Position numbers and translations under genes: made by a program. From G963663775 sp963664255 (GTDB lineage: Bacteria; Bacillota; Clostridia; Oscillospirales; Butyricicoccaceae), in contig OY760938.1 in assembly GCA_963664255.1 (NCBI GenBank), forward strand, positions 806,001 to 870,000: DNA of 64,000 nt. Reading direction: 5' to 3'. Shown here piece after piece: positions 42,940-51,459 of this stretch. Every line of letters starts with the position of its first letter. Position 1 is the first letter of the stretch. The notes under the pieces were generated by a model. It did no database searches. It was given only the letters and a program-made list of their open reading frames with translations, and was not told the DNA's origin.

Positions 42940-44604
42940 ATGGAATTAAGAAGCCATAACATTACCGCAGGTGCAGAACGCACTCCCCAACGTTCTCTGC
43001 TGCGTGCATGCGGTTTGACAGACGAAGAGATGAACCGCCCCATCATTGGTGTTGTTTCGGCACACAGCGAAATCATTCCGGGTCATATCAATTTGGACAA
43101 GGTCTGTGATGCGGTCAAGGCAGGCGTGCGCATGGCAGGCGGCACACCAATCATGGTGCCGGCAATCGGTGTCTGCGATGGCATTGCGATGGGTCACACC
43201 GGTATGCACTATTCCCTCGCCTCTCGTGAATTGATTGCCGACAGCGTGGAAACGCTTGCCAACGCGCATCAGTTTGATGCCTTGGTGCTGATTCCGAACT
43301 GCGACAAGATTGTGCCTGGCATGATGATGGCAGCGGCGCGTTTGAATATTCCGGCAATCGTGGTTTCCGGTGGTGCAATGCTGGCAGGTAAATATGACGG
43401 CGAAGAAGTGTCCTTGTCAAAGACCTTTGAAGCCGTTGGCGCGTATAAAGCAGGGCTGATTGATGAAGCCAAGCTGATGGCGTGCGAAGTGGATTCCTGC
43501 CCAAGCTGCGGCTCCTGCGCAGGGATGTACACCGCAAACTCCATGAACTGCCTTTCTGAAGCACTGGGGCTTGCTCTGCCTGGCAATGGCACAATTCCCG
43601 CGGTGTATTCCCACCGCATCCATCTGGCAAAGCACGCCGGCATGCAGATTATGGAACTGCTCAAGCGCAATATCCGTCCGCTGGATATTTTGACCCAGCA
43701 AGCCTTCCAAAACGCATTGACCTGCGAAATGGCATTGGGATGTTCGACCAACTCCGTGCTGCATCTGCTTGCGTTGGCGAACGAAGCAGGTGTCGACATT
43801 ACCCTCAAGACCATCAATGATTTGTCTGCGAAGATTCCGAACCTGTGCCATTTGGCACCGGCAGGTCCGCACCACATCCGTGATTTGTGGGAAGCAGGCG
43901 GCATTCCGGCGGTGATGAGCGAGCTAAACAAGCGTGAGTTGCTGGATTTATCTTTGATTACCGCAACAGGTAAAACGGTGGGCGAAAATCTGGAGGGTGT
44001 GTCCAACCAGAATCCAGAGGTCATTCGTCCCATTGAAAGTCCATACAGCCAGACCGGCGGCATTGCCATCATGTGGGGCAACATTGCAAAGAATGGCTGC
44101 GTGGTCAAGCGTTCCGCCGTAGCACCCGAAATGATGGTGCACAGCGGTCCTGCACGTGTGTTTGACGGAGAAGAAGCCGCAATCCAAGCCATCTATGATG
44201 GAAAAATCAAAAAGGGTGACGTGGTGGTCATTCGGTATGAAGGTCCATCTGGCGGTCCTGGTATGCGTGAAATGCTCAATCCCACCTCCGCATTGGCAGG
44301 TATGCAGCTGGATAAAGACTGTGCCCTCATCACCGATGGACGTTTTTCCGGTGCATCTCGCGGTGCGTCCATTGGACATGTTTCACCGGAAGCTGCAGCA
44401 GGCGGCGAAATTGCGCTGATTCAAGAAGACGACATCATTGAAATCAATATTCCCGCATCCACCATCGGTGTCAAAATCTCTGACGAAGAGATGGAAACAC
44501 GCCGTGCGGCATGGACACCACGCCCGCCGAAGTTTAAGACCGGTTGGCTGAATCGCTATTCCCGTCTGGTCGGCTCTGCTGATACGGGCGCAATCATGCA
44601 GTAA
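42940..44604 (+). CDS. ilvD: Dihydroxy-acid dehydratase
   Basis: 554 residues. LIPNCDKIVPGMMMAAARLNIP and CDSCPSCGSCAGMYTANSMN carry Fe-S cluster cysteines. GPSGGPGMREML and ITDGRFSGASRGASIGHVSPEAA complete the IlvD/Edd signature. It makes the 2-keto acids for Val and Ile. AAGGAGG precedes GTGATG; either GTG 42937 or ATG 42940 may be used. Confidence 0.97.
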   Translation: MELRSHNITAGAERTPQRSLLRACGLTDEEMNRPIIGVVSAHSEIIPGHINLDKVCDAVKAGVRMAGGTPIMVPAIGVCDGIAMGHTGMHYSLASRELIADSVETLANAHQFDALVLIPNCDKIVPGMMMAAARLNIPAIVVSGGAMLAGKYDGEEVSLSKTFEAVGAYKAGLIDEAKLMACEVDSCPSCGSCAGMYTANSMNCLSEALGLALPGNGTIPAVYSHRIHLAKHAGMQIMELLKRNIRPLDILTQQAFQNALTCEMALGCSTNSVLHLLALANEAGVDITLKTINDLSAKIPNLCHLAPAGPHHIRDLWEAGGIPAVMSELNKRELLDLSLITATGKTVGENLEGVSNQNPEVIRPIESPYSQTGGIAIMWGNIAKNGCVVKRSAVAPEMMVHSGPARVFDGEEAAIQAIYDGKIKKGDVVVIRYEGPSGGPGMREMLNPTSALAGMQLDKDCALITDGRFSGASRGASIGHVSPEAAAGGEIALIQEDDIIEINIPASTIGVKISDEEMETRRAAWTPRPPKFKTGWLNRYSRLVGSADTGAIMQ

Positions 44605-44687
44605 TCGGCACATGGTGTATCCATCCTTTTTGTTGCAAAGCCTTATCAAAAGCGAAGATTTTCCAAACTAAAGCGTTAAAAACTTTG

Positions 44688-44766
44688 AAACACCTCTTTT
44701 GAGGCGGCTATGATTTCCAGAGATGCTTTTGCGTCTTGATAGCCCCACAATAGAGGTGTTTTTTTG
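44688..44766 (+). terminator. Branched terminator of the ilv operon
   Basis: The outer stem AAACACCTCT (44688-44697)/AGAGGTGTTT (44752-44761) encloses an inner stem GGCTAT (44706-44711)/ATAGCC (44739-44744) and ends in TTTTTTT. Confidence 0.8.
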
Positions 44767-45127
44767 TTTCCAAAAAATCCAATCTCACAGCACGCTTTCC
44801 CATTGCATATACTGCTCTTTTGGCAGCGTTTGTATATATTGTTCTGTATCTCTCTAAAAATGAATGCACATTATTATTTAAAAAGTATATTTCAGAATTT
44901 TCCAAAAACAAAACCCTTCTATATTTCACATTTTTCTGTATTTTTATGATAAAAAGTAGTATTTTAATAAATTATGTATACAAGAAGCTTCATTTCATAA
45001 AGATTAATTTTTTATAGTATTTCATACAATTCACAGTTATTTATAGCAATTTTTCATAAAATGCTATAAAATAATAAATCATCCACTAACTTTTTATGTG
45101 ATAGCAAAAGATATGCCTTAAAAAGTA
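44767..45127. other. AT-rich non-coding stretch
   Basis: About 360 bases of markedly AT-rich DNA between the ilv terminator and the amtB promoter. Short open frames exist, but without ribosome sites or plausible proteins. I see no RNA gene in it. Confidence 0.6.
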
Positions 45128-45242
45128 TTGTGTTTTCTTCATTTGTTTAGTATAATAATTTACATCAAAACTTAATAATGGACAAAGACGTCATCGTTAT
45201 GAGAATATTTTGCAATATCCTCATCGCTTTGATGTCTTTTTT
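45128..45242 (+). promoter_or_regulatory. amtB promoter and attenuator-like leader hairpin
   Basis: TTGTGT (45128-45133) and TATAAT (45151-45156) are 17 bases apart. The leader then forms a ~25-bp stem: AAAGAC (45184-45189) with GTCTTT (45234-45239) at the base and ATGAGAATATT with AATATCCTCAT at the tip, a few mismatches between. A run of six T follows, 44 bases before the amtB ATG. It looks like an intrinsic terminator that must be overcome for amtB expression. Confidence 0.7.
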
Positions 45243-45285
45243 ATTAAGGTCGTTCATTCTATACATCATCAAGGAGGTTTCTTTT

Positions 45286-46515
45286 ATGGAAGGATTCAAT
45301 GGAGCTGATATGACGTTTGTCATCATCTCCGCAGCACTTGTCATGTTAATGGTGCCGGGGCTGGCGCTGTTTTACGGCGGCATGGTAAAGAGCAGAAATG
45401 TTTTGAGCACCACCCTGCACAGCTATGCCGCTTTGGTGCTGATTTCTGTGCAATGGATTGTGATTGGATATTCCTTGGCATTTGGTCCGGATGTCGGCGG
45501 CTTCATCGGCAATTTAGATTGGGCATTTCTGCGTAATATTGACTTGCTGTCCATCGCAGACTATGCCCCAACCATTCCGCATCTTTTATTTGTAACATTT
45601 CAAATGATGTTTGCCATCATTACCGCAGCCGTGATTTCGGGCGCATTTGCAGAGCGTATGCGATTCCCGGCGTTTATCTTATTCGTTCTGTTGTGGAGTA
45701 CATTTGTCTATGCCCCTATCGCACACTGGGTATGGGGTGACGGCGGCTGGCTGCGTCAGCTTGGTGTAGAAGACTTCGCCGGTGGATTTGTGGTAGAAAT
45801 CAATTCTGGTATCTCCGGACTGGTGGCTGCCATCATGATTGGCAAACGCAAAAAGACAACACCGGACCCACACCATGTTCCCATGGCGATTTTGGGCGCG
45901 GGTCTGTTGTGGTTTGGATGGTTTGGATTTAATGCAGGCAGTGCGCTTGCCATAAACGGTGTTTCCGTCAATGCGTTTTTAACCACTAATACGTCCGCGG
46001 CAGCCGGTGCGCTCTCTTTTGTCGCTTGTGAATGGATTTATAACAAAAAACCCACAGCACTTGGCACCGTCAGTGGTGCAATCGCCGGTTTGGTTGCCAT
46101 CACACAGGGTGCAGGCTTTGTTTCCCCATTTTCTGCTTTATTCATTGGTTTTATCGGCGGCATTTGCAGCTTCTTTGCCATCGTGGTTTTAAAATCCAAG
46201 CTTGGGTATGATGATGCGCTGGATGCCTTTGGCTGCCACGGTGTTGCAGGCATTTGGGGCGCGATTGCCACCGCTGTCTTCTCCACCAAATCGGTCAATC
46301 CCGCTGGCATGGATGGTCTGCTGTATGGTGACGCGACCTTATTGAAGCACCATCTCCTTGGCATCGGTGCGGTCGCTTTGTACGCTTCTGTTGTAACATT
46401 CCTAATTATCAGTTTCATCAAGCTTTTTGTAACGCTTCGCACCGGAAAAGAAGAAGAAACCGCAGGCTTGGACGAAGCCCTGCATGGCGAATGCGCATAC
46501 AATATCTTCATGTAA
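45286..46515 (+). CDS. amtB: Ammonium transporter
   Basis: 409 residues, eleven membrane helices. PGLALFYGGMVKSRNVLSTTLHS, AHWVWGDGGWL, DFAGGFVVEINSGISGLVAA and DDALDAFGCHGVAGIWGAIATAVF contain the conserved pore His and Trp motifs. The ATG at 45286 follows AAGGAGG. The open frame starting at 45178 only covers the leader hairpin. A PII gene follows, the usual partner that blocks Amt when nitrogen is plentiful. Confidence 0.96.
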   Translation: MEGFNGADMTFVIISAALVMLMVPGLALFYGGMVKSRNVLSTTLHSYAALVLISVQWIVIGYSLAFGPDVGGFIGNLDWAFLRNIDLLSIADYAPTIPHLLFVTFQMMFAIITAAVISGAFAERMRFPAFILFVLLWSTFVYAPIAHWVWGDGGWLRQLGVEDFAGGFVVEINSGISGLVAAIMIGKRKKTTPDPHHVPMAILGAGLLWFGWFGFNAGSALAINGVSVNAFLTTNTSAAAGALSFVACEWIYNKKPTALGTVSGAIAGLVAITQGAGFVSPFSALFIGFIGGICSFFAIVVLKSKLGYDDALDAFGCHGVAGIWGAIATAVFSTKSVNPAGMDGLLYGDATLLKHHLLGIGAVALYASVVTFLIISFIKLFVTLRTGKEEETAGLDEALHGECAYNIFM

Positions 46516-46579
46516 TCTTTACTTATTTTATTTCATTTCGTTTTCACTTTATTTTATATTGTGCATCAAAAAAAAACAT

Positions 46580-46685
46580 GATATAATGTTTGCAGGCAAA
46601 CATTATATCTTATTTTAAGATTATATCATTGCGACACGAAATGCGGCGGTCTAACTTCATTTGCAGCTTGTCGCTATGATATAAT
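46580..46685 (+). promoter_or_regulatory. Nested inverted repeats between amtB and the PII gene
   Basis: A perfect 14-bp inverted repeat, GATATAATGTTTGC/GCAAACATTATATC with AG between (46580-46609), precedes TTATTTT and may end amtB transcription. A second one pairs ATTATATCATTGCGACA (46620-46636) with TGTCGCTATGATATAAT (46669-46685), 16 of 17 matching, and contains a -10 TATAAT at 46680-46685. The string ATGATATAAT or its complement thus occurs three times in 107 bases. Confidence 0.65.
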
Positions 46686-46712
46686 GGAAGCCACCAAAAG
46701 GAGGCGATACGC

Positions 46713-47075
46713 ATGAGTGATAAAATGACAAAGGTAGATATTATTACCGCGCCCAATAGGCTCGATGATTTGATGGAAGCGCTTGACAAAATCGGTGTGA
46801 CCGGCATGACGGTTTCCAATGTGTCCGGCTGCGGTGTGCAAAAGGGGCATAAACAGTATTATCGTGGCATGGCTGTGGATGTGAAGCTGTTGTCCAAGGT
46901 AAAGGTGGAAATCGTCATTTGTGAAATCCCAGTGCAAACCTTGATTGATACCGTAAAAGATGTTTTACATACCGGCAGCATGGGCGATGGAAAGATTTTC
47001 GTGTACGATGTCGCCAACGTGATTCGCATCAGCAATGGCGTAGAGGGCAAAGACGCTTTGAGCCAATATAACTAA
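46713..47075 (+). CDS. PII nitrogen-regulatory protein
   Basis: 120 residues of the GlnB/GlnK family. It starts KVDIITAPNRLDDLMEALDKIGVTGMTVSNVSGCGVQKGH-like, and the B-loop and C-loop region is GDGKIFVYDVANVIRI. The T-loop has YRG at 50-52 but Val55 where the uridylylated Tyr51 of E. coli GlnB would be, so regulation should be by ATP/ADP/2-oxoglutarate alone. It lies after amtB and probably gates it. AAAGGAGG precedes the ATG. Confidence 0.93.
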   Translation: MSDKMTKVDIITAPNRLDDLMEALDKIGVTGMTVSNVSGCGVQKGHKQYYRGMAVDVKLLSKVKVEIVICEIPVQTLIDTVKDVLHTGSMGDGKIFVYDVANVIRISNGVEGKDALSQYN

Positions 47076-47104
47076 AACAACTCTTTCATTTACGAGATAT
47101 TTGC

Positions 47105-47141
47105 AAAAAAGACAGAATCCAATGTGATTCTGTCTTTTTTT
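47105..47141. terminator. Bidirectional terminator between the PII gene and tgt
   Basis: AAAAAAGACAGAATC pairs with GATTCTGTCTTTTTTT around a 6-base loop. T-runs on both strands serve both convergent genes. Confidence 0.95.
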
Positions 47142-47156
47142 GCGATTTTAATCATA

Positions 47157-48299
47157 TTAAATACGCTTTGCCAACACGGTGCTGTATTGTGCACGAAACG
47201 CTTCAAACGTGTCATTCTCAATTTCTATGCGGATGCGCTCCATCAAATGATTATAGAACCATAAATTGTGCAGCACCAGCAGACGCTGCGACAGCATTTC
47301 TCCCGCACGCAGCAAATGCCGCAAATATGCACGGCTAAACGAACGACAGGTCGGACAGCCGCAGCCTTCCTCTATCGGACGGTCATCGGTTTGATATTTG
47401 GCGTTTTGAATATTGATAATGCCGTTCCAAGTGAACAAATGCCCATGCCGTGCATTCCTGGTGGGCATCACGCAGTCAAAGAAATCCACCCCGCGCGCCA
47501 CGGCTTCAATGATATTGGATGGTGTGCCGACGCCCATCAAATACCGCGGCTTGTGCACTGGCGCATACGGCAGAACGGTATCCAAAATATGATACATCAC
47601 ATCATGACTTTCTCCAACTGCCAACCCGCCGATGGCATAGCCCGGCAAATCCAGCTTGGCGATTTCCTGCATATGCTGGATACGCAAATCATCATACGTG
47701 CCGCCTTGATTGATGCCAAACAGCAGCTGCTGCCGATTCACCGTATCTTCTTTTGCATTCAGCCGTGCCAATTCTTCCTTGCAGCGATGCAACCAACGGG
47801 TTGTGCGGTCAACCGATGCCTTTACATAGTCGTACGTTGCTGGATTTTCCACACACTCGTCAAATGCCATGGCAATATCCGAACCCAGATTGGACTGGAT
47901 GCGCATACTCTCTTCCGGCCCCATAAAAATTTTGCGACCATCTACATGAGAATGGAAATACACGCCCTCTTCCTTGATTTTGCGTAATTCGGACAGCGAA
48001 AAGACCTGAAACCCGCCACTGTCAGTCAGCATCGGACCTTCCCAACGCATAAACTTGTGCAGTCCGCCCATTTGGCGCACCACTTGGTCTCCCGGACGCA
48101 CGTGCAAATGATAGGTGTTGGACAACTCCACTTGACAGCCGACTTCCTGCAAATCAAACGCATCCACTGCGCCCTTGATAGCACCCGCTGTACCAACATT
48201 CATAAAAACCGGTGTCTGCACCGCACCATGTGCCGTTTGGAAAGTGCCACGGCGCGCCGCGCCAGATTTGTTCAACAATTCAAATGTTCCTACTTGCAT
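47157..48299 (-). CDS. tgt: tRNA-guanine transglycosylase
   Basis: 380 residues. FMNVGTAGAIKG, LSNTYHLHVRPG, TDSGGFQVFSL with the catalytic Asp, YLMGVGTPSNIIEAVARGVDFFDCVMPTRNARHG, and the zinc site CGCPTCRSFSRAYLRHLLRAGE are present. It exchanges guanine-34 for preQ1 in Asp/Asn/His/Tyr tRNAs. TTAGGAG before the ATG at 48299 sets the start. It follows queA by 28 bases, the next step of the same modification. Confidence 0.96.
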   Translation of the reverse strand: MQVGTFELLNKSGAARRGTFQTAHGAVQTPVFMNVGTAGAIKGAVDAFDLQEVGCQVELSNTYHLHVRPGDQVVRQMGGLHKFMRWEGPMLTDSGGFQVFSLSELRKIKEEGVYFHSHVDGRKIFMGPEESMRIQSNLGSDIAMAFDECVENPATYDYVKASVDRTTRWLHRCKEELARLNAKEDTVNRQQLLFGINQGGTYDDLRIQHMQEIAKLDLPGYAIGGLAVGESHDVMYHILDTVLPYAPVHKPRYLMGVGTPSNIIEAVARGVDFFDCVMPTRNARHGHLFTWNGIINIQNAKYQTDDRPIEEGCGCPTCRSFSRAYLRHLLRAGEMLSQRLLVLHNLWFYNHLMERIRIEIENDTFEAFRAQYSTVLAKRI

Positions 48300-48327
48300 A
48301 AAACTCCTAACTTTTTTCACAATATCT

Positions 48328-49356
48328 TTAATAAATCAGCATAGAATCGCCAAACGAGAAAAAACGATATTCCTCCTCGATTGCCTGCTGATAGGCATGC
48401 AGCACAGTTTCACGGTCTGCAAAGGCAGAAATCAGCATCATCAGCGTGCTTTCCGGCAAATGGAAATTGGTCACCAGGTGGTCAACGGTTTTAAACCGAT
48501 AGCCAGGATACATGAAAATATCCGTCCAACCGGACTGCTCTCGAACCATCCCTTGCTCATTCGCAATCGTTTCCAACGTGCGGCAGGCAGTTGTGCCGAC
48601 CGCAAACACCTGATGTCCGTTTGTATGCGTTTCGTTGATGATGCGGGCGGTCTCTGCATCCATGGTGTAATATTCGGCGTGCATTTTGTGCGCGGTGACA
48701 TCCTCCACCTTGACGGGTCGGAAAGTTCCCAGCCCTACGTGCAGTGTGACATAGGCAAGCTGCACCCCTTTTTCCCGTATCTTCTCCAGTAGTTCCTCTG
48801 TAAAATGCAAACCCGCCGTCGGTGCTGCCGCTGAACCCGGTGTTTTGGAATATACCGTTTGATAGCGTTCTTGATTCTCTAGCTTTTCCTTAATATAGGG
48901 TGGCAAGGGCATGGTGCCCAGTTTCTCCAAAAGCTCCAAAAATACGCCTTCATACTGAAACCGAATCATACGGTTGCCGCTTTCCGCGTCGACCGACTCC
49001 ACTGTCGCCTGCAACAGACCATCGCCAAAGGTCAACTGCACACCTTCGCGGGTTTTCTTGCCGGGACGGGTCAAGCATTCCCACAAGCCGTTGCCCTTAT
49101 CCGTCAGCAGCACGACCTCAATCGGTGTTGTTCTGCCAACCGCCTGCCCCATCAGACGCGCCGGAATCACGCGGGAATTGTTCATCACAAGCGTATCTCC
49201 CGGCTGCAAATACGTCAGCAAATCGGTAAAATGGCGATGCGAAATGCTGCCATCTGTGCGATTGAGCACTAATAGCCGCGATGCATCCCGCTGTTCCAGC
49301 GGATGCTGTGCAATCAACCGCTCTGGTAAATCAAAATTAAAATCACTGGTTTTCAT
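48328..49356 (-). CDS. queA: S-adenosylmethionine:tRNA ribosyltransferase-isomerase
   Basis: 342 residues. It begins SDFNFDLPERLIAQHPLEQRDASRLLVLNR and contains AAPTAGLHFTEELLEKI and THVGLGTF-like (LHVGLGTFRPVKVEDVTAHKMHAEYY), the QueA signature. It transfers ribose from SAM to preQ1-tRNA to form epoxyqueuosine. It heads a queA-tgt operon, which in bacteria with full de novo synthesis also needs queCDEF, not present here. Confidence 0.96.
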   Translation of the reverse strand: MKTSDFNFDLPERLIAQHPLEQRDASRLLVLNRTDGSISHRHFTDLLTYLQPGDTLVMNNSRVIPARLMGQAVGRTTPIEVVLLTDKGNGLWECLTRPGKKTREGVQLTFGDGLLQATVESVDAESGNRMIRFQYEGVFLELLEKLGTMPLPPYIKEKLENQERYQTVYSKTPGSAAAPTAGLHFTEELLEKIREKGVQLAYVTLHVGLGTFRPVKVEDVTAHKMHAEYYTMDAETARIINETHTNGHQVFAVGTTACRTLETIANEQGMVREQSGWTDIFMYPGYRFKTVDHLVTNFHLPESTLMMLISAFADRETVLHAYQQAIEEEYRFFSFGDSMLIY

Positions 49357-49386
49357 AATACGCTTTTACTCACTTTTCTGCCCTTT

Positions 49387-49470
49387 AGAACCTATATTCA
49401 CAGCGGCAAACTGCCGTATTTGAGAAATCTTTTCCAAATTCACCAGTTCTCGCTTGTGAATACAGGTTCT
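49387..49470. repeat. Palindromic repeat, internally deleted copy
   Basis: An 84-bp relative of the 41619-41781 element, in the opposite orientation. The ends AGAACCTATATTCA and TGAATACAGGTTCT match. It corresponds to the full copy minus the 79 bases lying between two AAAGATTT direct repeats (41657 and 41736). Like the first copy it abuts the stop codon of a gene, here the SpoIID-like gene. Confidence 0.85.
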
Positions 49471-51044
49471 TAGTTTACGATTTCAATGCCGTTGAAATAA
49501 AATTTCAAAATCTGGTCATAGGTCATGCCTTGCTCTGCCATTGCCTTTGCACCGCACTGGCTCATGCCCACCAAATGTCCCCAGCCACGCCCGTCAAACG
49601 TAAATTCTGTGGATGCCGTAGCATGCACCGTGCTGACCGAAGTGGCACTGACCGTGCCATAAATGCTTTTCGCACCGCTCAAAATGCTGTCACCAATGCT
49701 CCCTGTCGTGGTGGGTTCGGTTGTGGTTGGCGTGGGGTCTGTGTCAAGACTTCCTTCCCCGTTTATCGTATAGCGTTGACTATTTAGCCCAAACACCGTG
49801 CGGCACTTGGCTTTCTCCAACACAACGGTGCTGCCGCTTGCATCCGTCACCGTAACCTGCAAAACATTGCCCATCGCGGTTTTTTTGGTCACTGCCACAT
49901 TCGTAACCGCGCCAATGATATATCCTGCTTTTTGCAGCTTTTCCGCAACTTCTGCAGCGCTAAACGTCACCGACCAAATGCCATTGTATGCCGATTGTGT
50001 ATCTTCGTATGGGTCTTGCACGCCTTTCAAATAGCTGTATGAACCGCCCCATACGTTTTCGGAATCCTCCGTTGCACCGCCGTCCGCCGCAAAGAAGAAA
50101 AGCGTCACAGGACTGCCGTCTACCACCGCATATTGCCCCGCTGTATGCTCCACTGCGCTGTCGGAATTGTCCGTTGCGCTATTTCGCCCACGATATACCT
50201 GACAATCGGTCGTGTTGCACAAATCAAACCCAAGCGTTTTGTGCTTATTCAGATTTTGCATGGCATACGAGCGTGCACAAACCGCCTGCGCCTTCAGTGC
50301 CTCCACGTTCCAGTCCGGGCTCATCTCATAGGGCACAACGCCTTTCACATAATCCTCCAGTTCCACATAGTTTATCACAGAGAGATTGCTGTTTGCCGTG
50401 CGCAGATAGGCAAAGTTTCCATAATATTTGTAACCTTTGAACCACGTCACTGGCTTGTCTACACCCTGTGGTGCGATTGCAAACTGGTCACTGCCGTCAT
50501 ACGTGAACAAAACCGTTCCTGTGTCCGTCTGCACCACTGTCACGCCGGTCGCAGTGCCGCCTACCGCGGTCTGTCCATCGCCTGCCGCCGCCTGTGCCGC
50601 CGCGAGCGTTGCATAATTGCCGATGCGCACGTGATAGCTGCCGTCATAGGACACAAACCCGCCTACCGCACTTGCTGCCGCTGTGGCTTCACTTTGGGAT
50701 GTATAGGACGCTGCCTTCTGCACATGATATGCGCCAACCGTTGGTGTGCCTGTCGTTTCTTCATATGTATTGCTGGAGGACTTTACATAATTTCCTTCTG
50801 CCTTGAGCATCACCAGCTTAGTTGCAGAAATGGAAAAAAGGCTATGAAATGTTTTGGCGCTGTCATAATATCCCGCCTGATAGCCGCTGCCCTGCTCATT
50901 TTGCAGCTGGGGTGCTGCCAATGCATTGCCGCTGTAATACAAACCGATGCGCAGAACCAAACTGGTGTCTGCTGCCGCAACAGACGATGCAGGCACCATC
51001 ATCAGCGTGCAGATGACGAGCAAAATGCTCAAAAATCGTTTCAT
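49470..51044 (-). CDS. SpoIID/LytB-domain protein with SPOR-like region
   Basis: 524 residues. A signal peptide (1-24) is followed by a SPOR-like repeat region near 100-150 (YHVQKAASYTSQSEATAAASAVGGFVSYDGSYHVRIGNYATLAAAQAAA), then a SpoIID domain from about 230 with VINYVELEDYVKGVVPYEMSPDWNVEALKAQAVCARSYA (active-site Glu in VPYEM), and the C-terminal GRGWGHLVGMSQCGAKAMAEQG. SpoIID is the lytic transglycosylase driving engulfment during sporulation, but this longer SPOR-containing type may be vegetative. A Thr/Pro-rich insert lies near 430. Confidence 0.87.
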   Translation of the reverse strand: MKRFLSILLVICTLMMVPASSVAAADTSLVLRIGLYYSGNALAAPQLQNEQGSGYQAGYYDSAKTFHSLFSISATKLVMLKAEGNYVKSSSNTYEETTGTPTVGAYHVQKAASYTSQSEATAAASAVGGFVSYDGSYHVRIGNYATLAAAQAAAGDGQTAVGGTATGVTVVQTDTGTVLFTYDGSDQFAIAPQGVDKPVTWFKGYKYYGNFAYLRTANSNLSVINYVELEDYVKGVVPYEMSPDWNVEALKAQAVCARSYAMQNLNKHKTLGFDLCNTTDCQVYRGRNSATDNSDSAVEHTAGQYAVVDGSPVTLFFFAADGGATEDSENVWGGSYSYLKGVQDPYEDTQSAYNGIWSVTFSAAEVAEKLQKAGYIIGAVTNVAVTKKTAMGNVLQVTVTDASGSTVVLEKAKCRTVFGLNSQRYTINGEGSLDTDPTPTTTEPTTTGSIGDSILSGAKSIYGTVSATSVSTVHATASTEFTFDGRGWGHLVGMSQCGAKAMAEQGMTYDQILKFYFNGIEIVN

Positions 51045-51068
51045 TATCGAAAATTCCTCCTCTTTCTA

Positions 51069-51097
51069 TTGACAAATAATGCACGGTACACTACAAT
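51069..51097 (+). promoter_or_regulatory. Promoter of the lysine-riboswitch/asd operon
   Basis: TTGACA (51069-51074) and TACAAT (51092-51097) have 17-base spacing, divergent from the SpoIID-like gene. Confidence 0.85.
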
Positions 51098-51130
51098 GAA
51101 ATAGAGATTCTGCTCATGTAAATTTGGACG

Positions 51131-51376
51131 GATAGAGGCGCGGACTTCATCAGTATCTTCTTCGAGGACACACAAATCGATGACAAGAAGAGAAAGGGAC
51201 AGTTCGCCGAAGACAGCCTTGCGGTGTGGCAAACCTGTCTGGACAGCTTGGATAATATCGAGTTGTCTGTCACCGAGAACCCCCGGTGGAGTGCTATCAC
51301 AATGCGGAAGAAGGTTTTGCGCTCTTTTTTCCATTATAGTATAGCCCGAACCGGTTTGCAACCGGTTTTTTCTTTT
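51131..51376 (+). ncRNA. lysC leader type: Lysine riboswitch with terminator
   Basis: P1 is GATAG (51131-51135)/CTATC (51294-51298). Conserved core blocks follow in order: AGAGGCGCGGACTTCA, GGGACAGTTCGCCGAAG, CTGTCACCGAG and GGAGTGCTATC. An expression-platform terminator is formed by AACCGGTT tgc AACCGGTT and TTTTTCTTTT (51349-51376). It should switch off asd-dapA-dapB when lysine is abundant. Confidence 0.92.
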
Positions 51377-51459
51377 GCCTTTTGCCGCCTCAGTACGATT
51401 GGCATCGTTCTTCTGATGGAGAACCTCGAAAATGGCGCATCTATAGTTTAGGAGGAAGT

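Noticed and set aside
43269..44192. 307-codon minus-strand open frame
   Set aside because: Antisense to ilvD.
45178..45285. Upstream start for amtB giving 36 extra residues
   Set aside because: This stretch is the leader hairpin with a U-tract; AAGGAGG directly precedes the ATG at 45286.
50133..51104. 323-codon + strand open frame
   Set aside because: Antisense to the SpoIID-like gene, which has a signal peptide and domain motifs.
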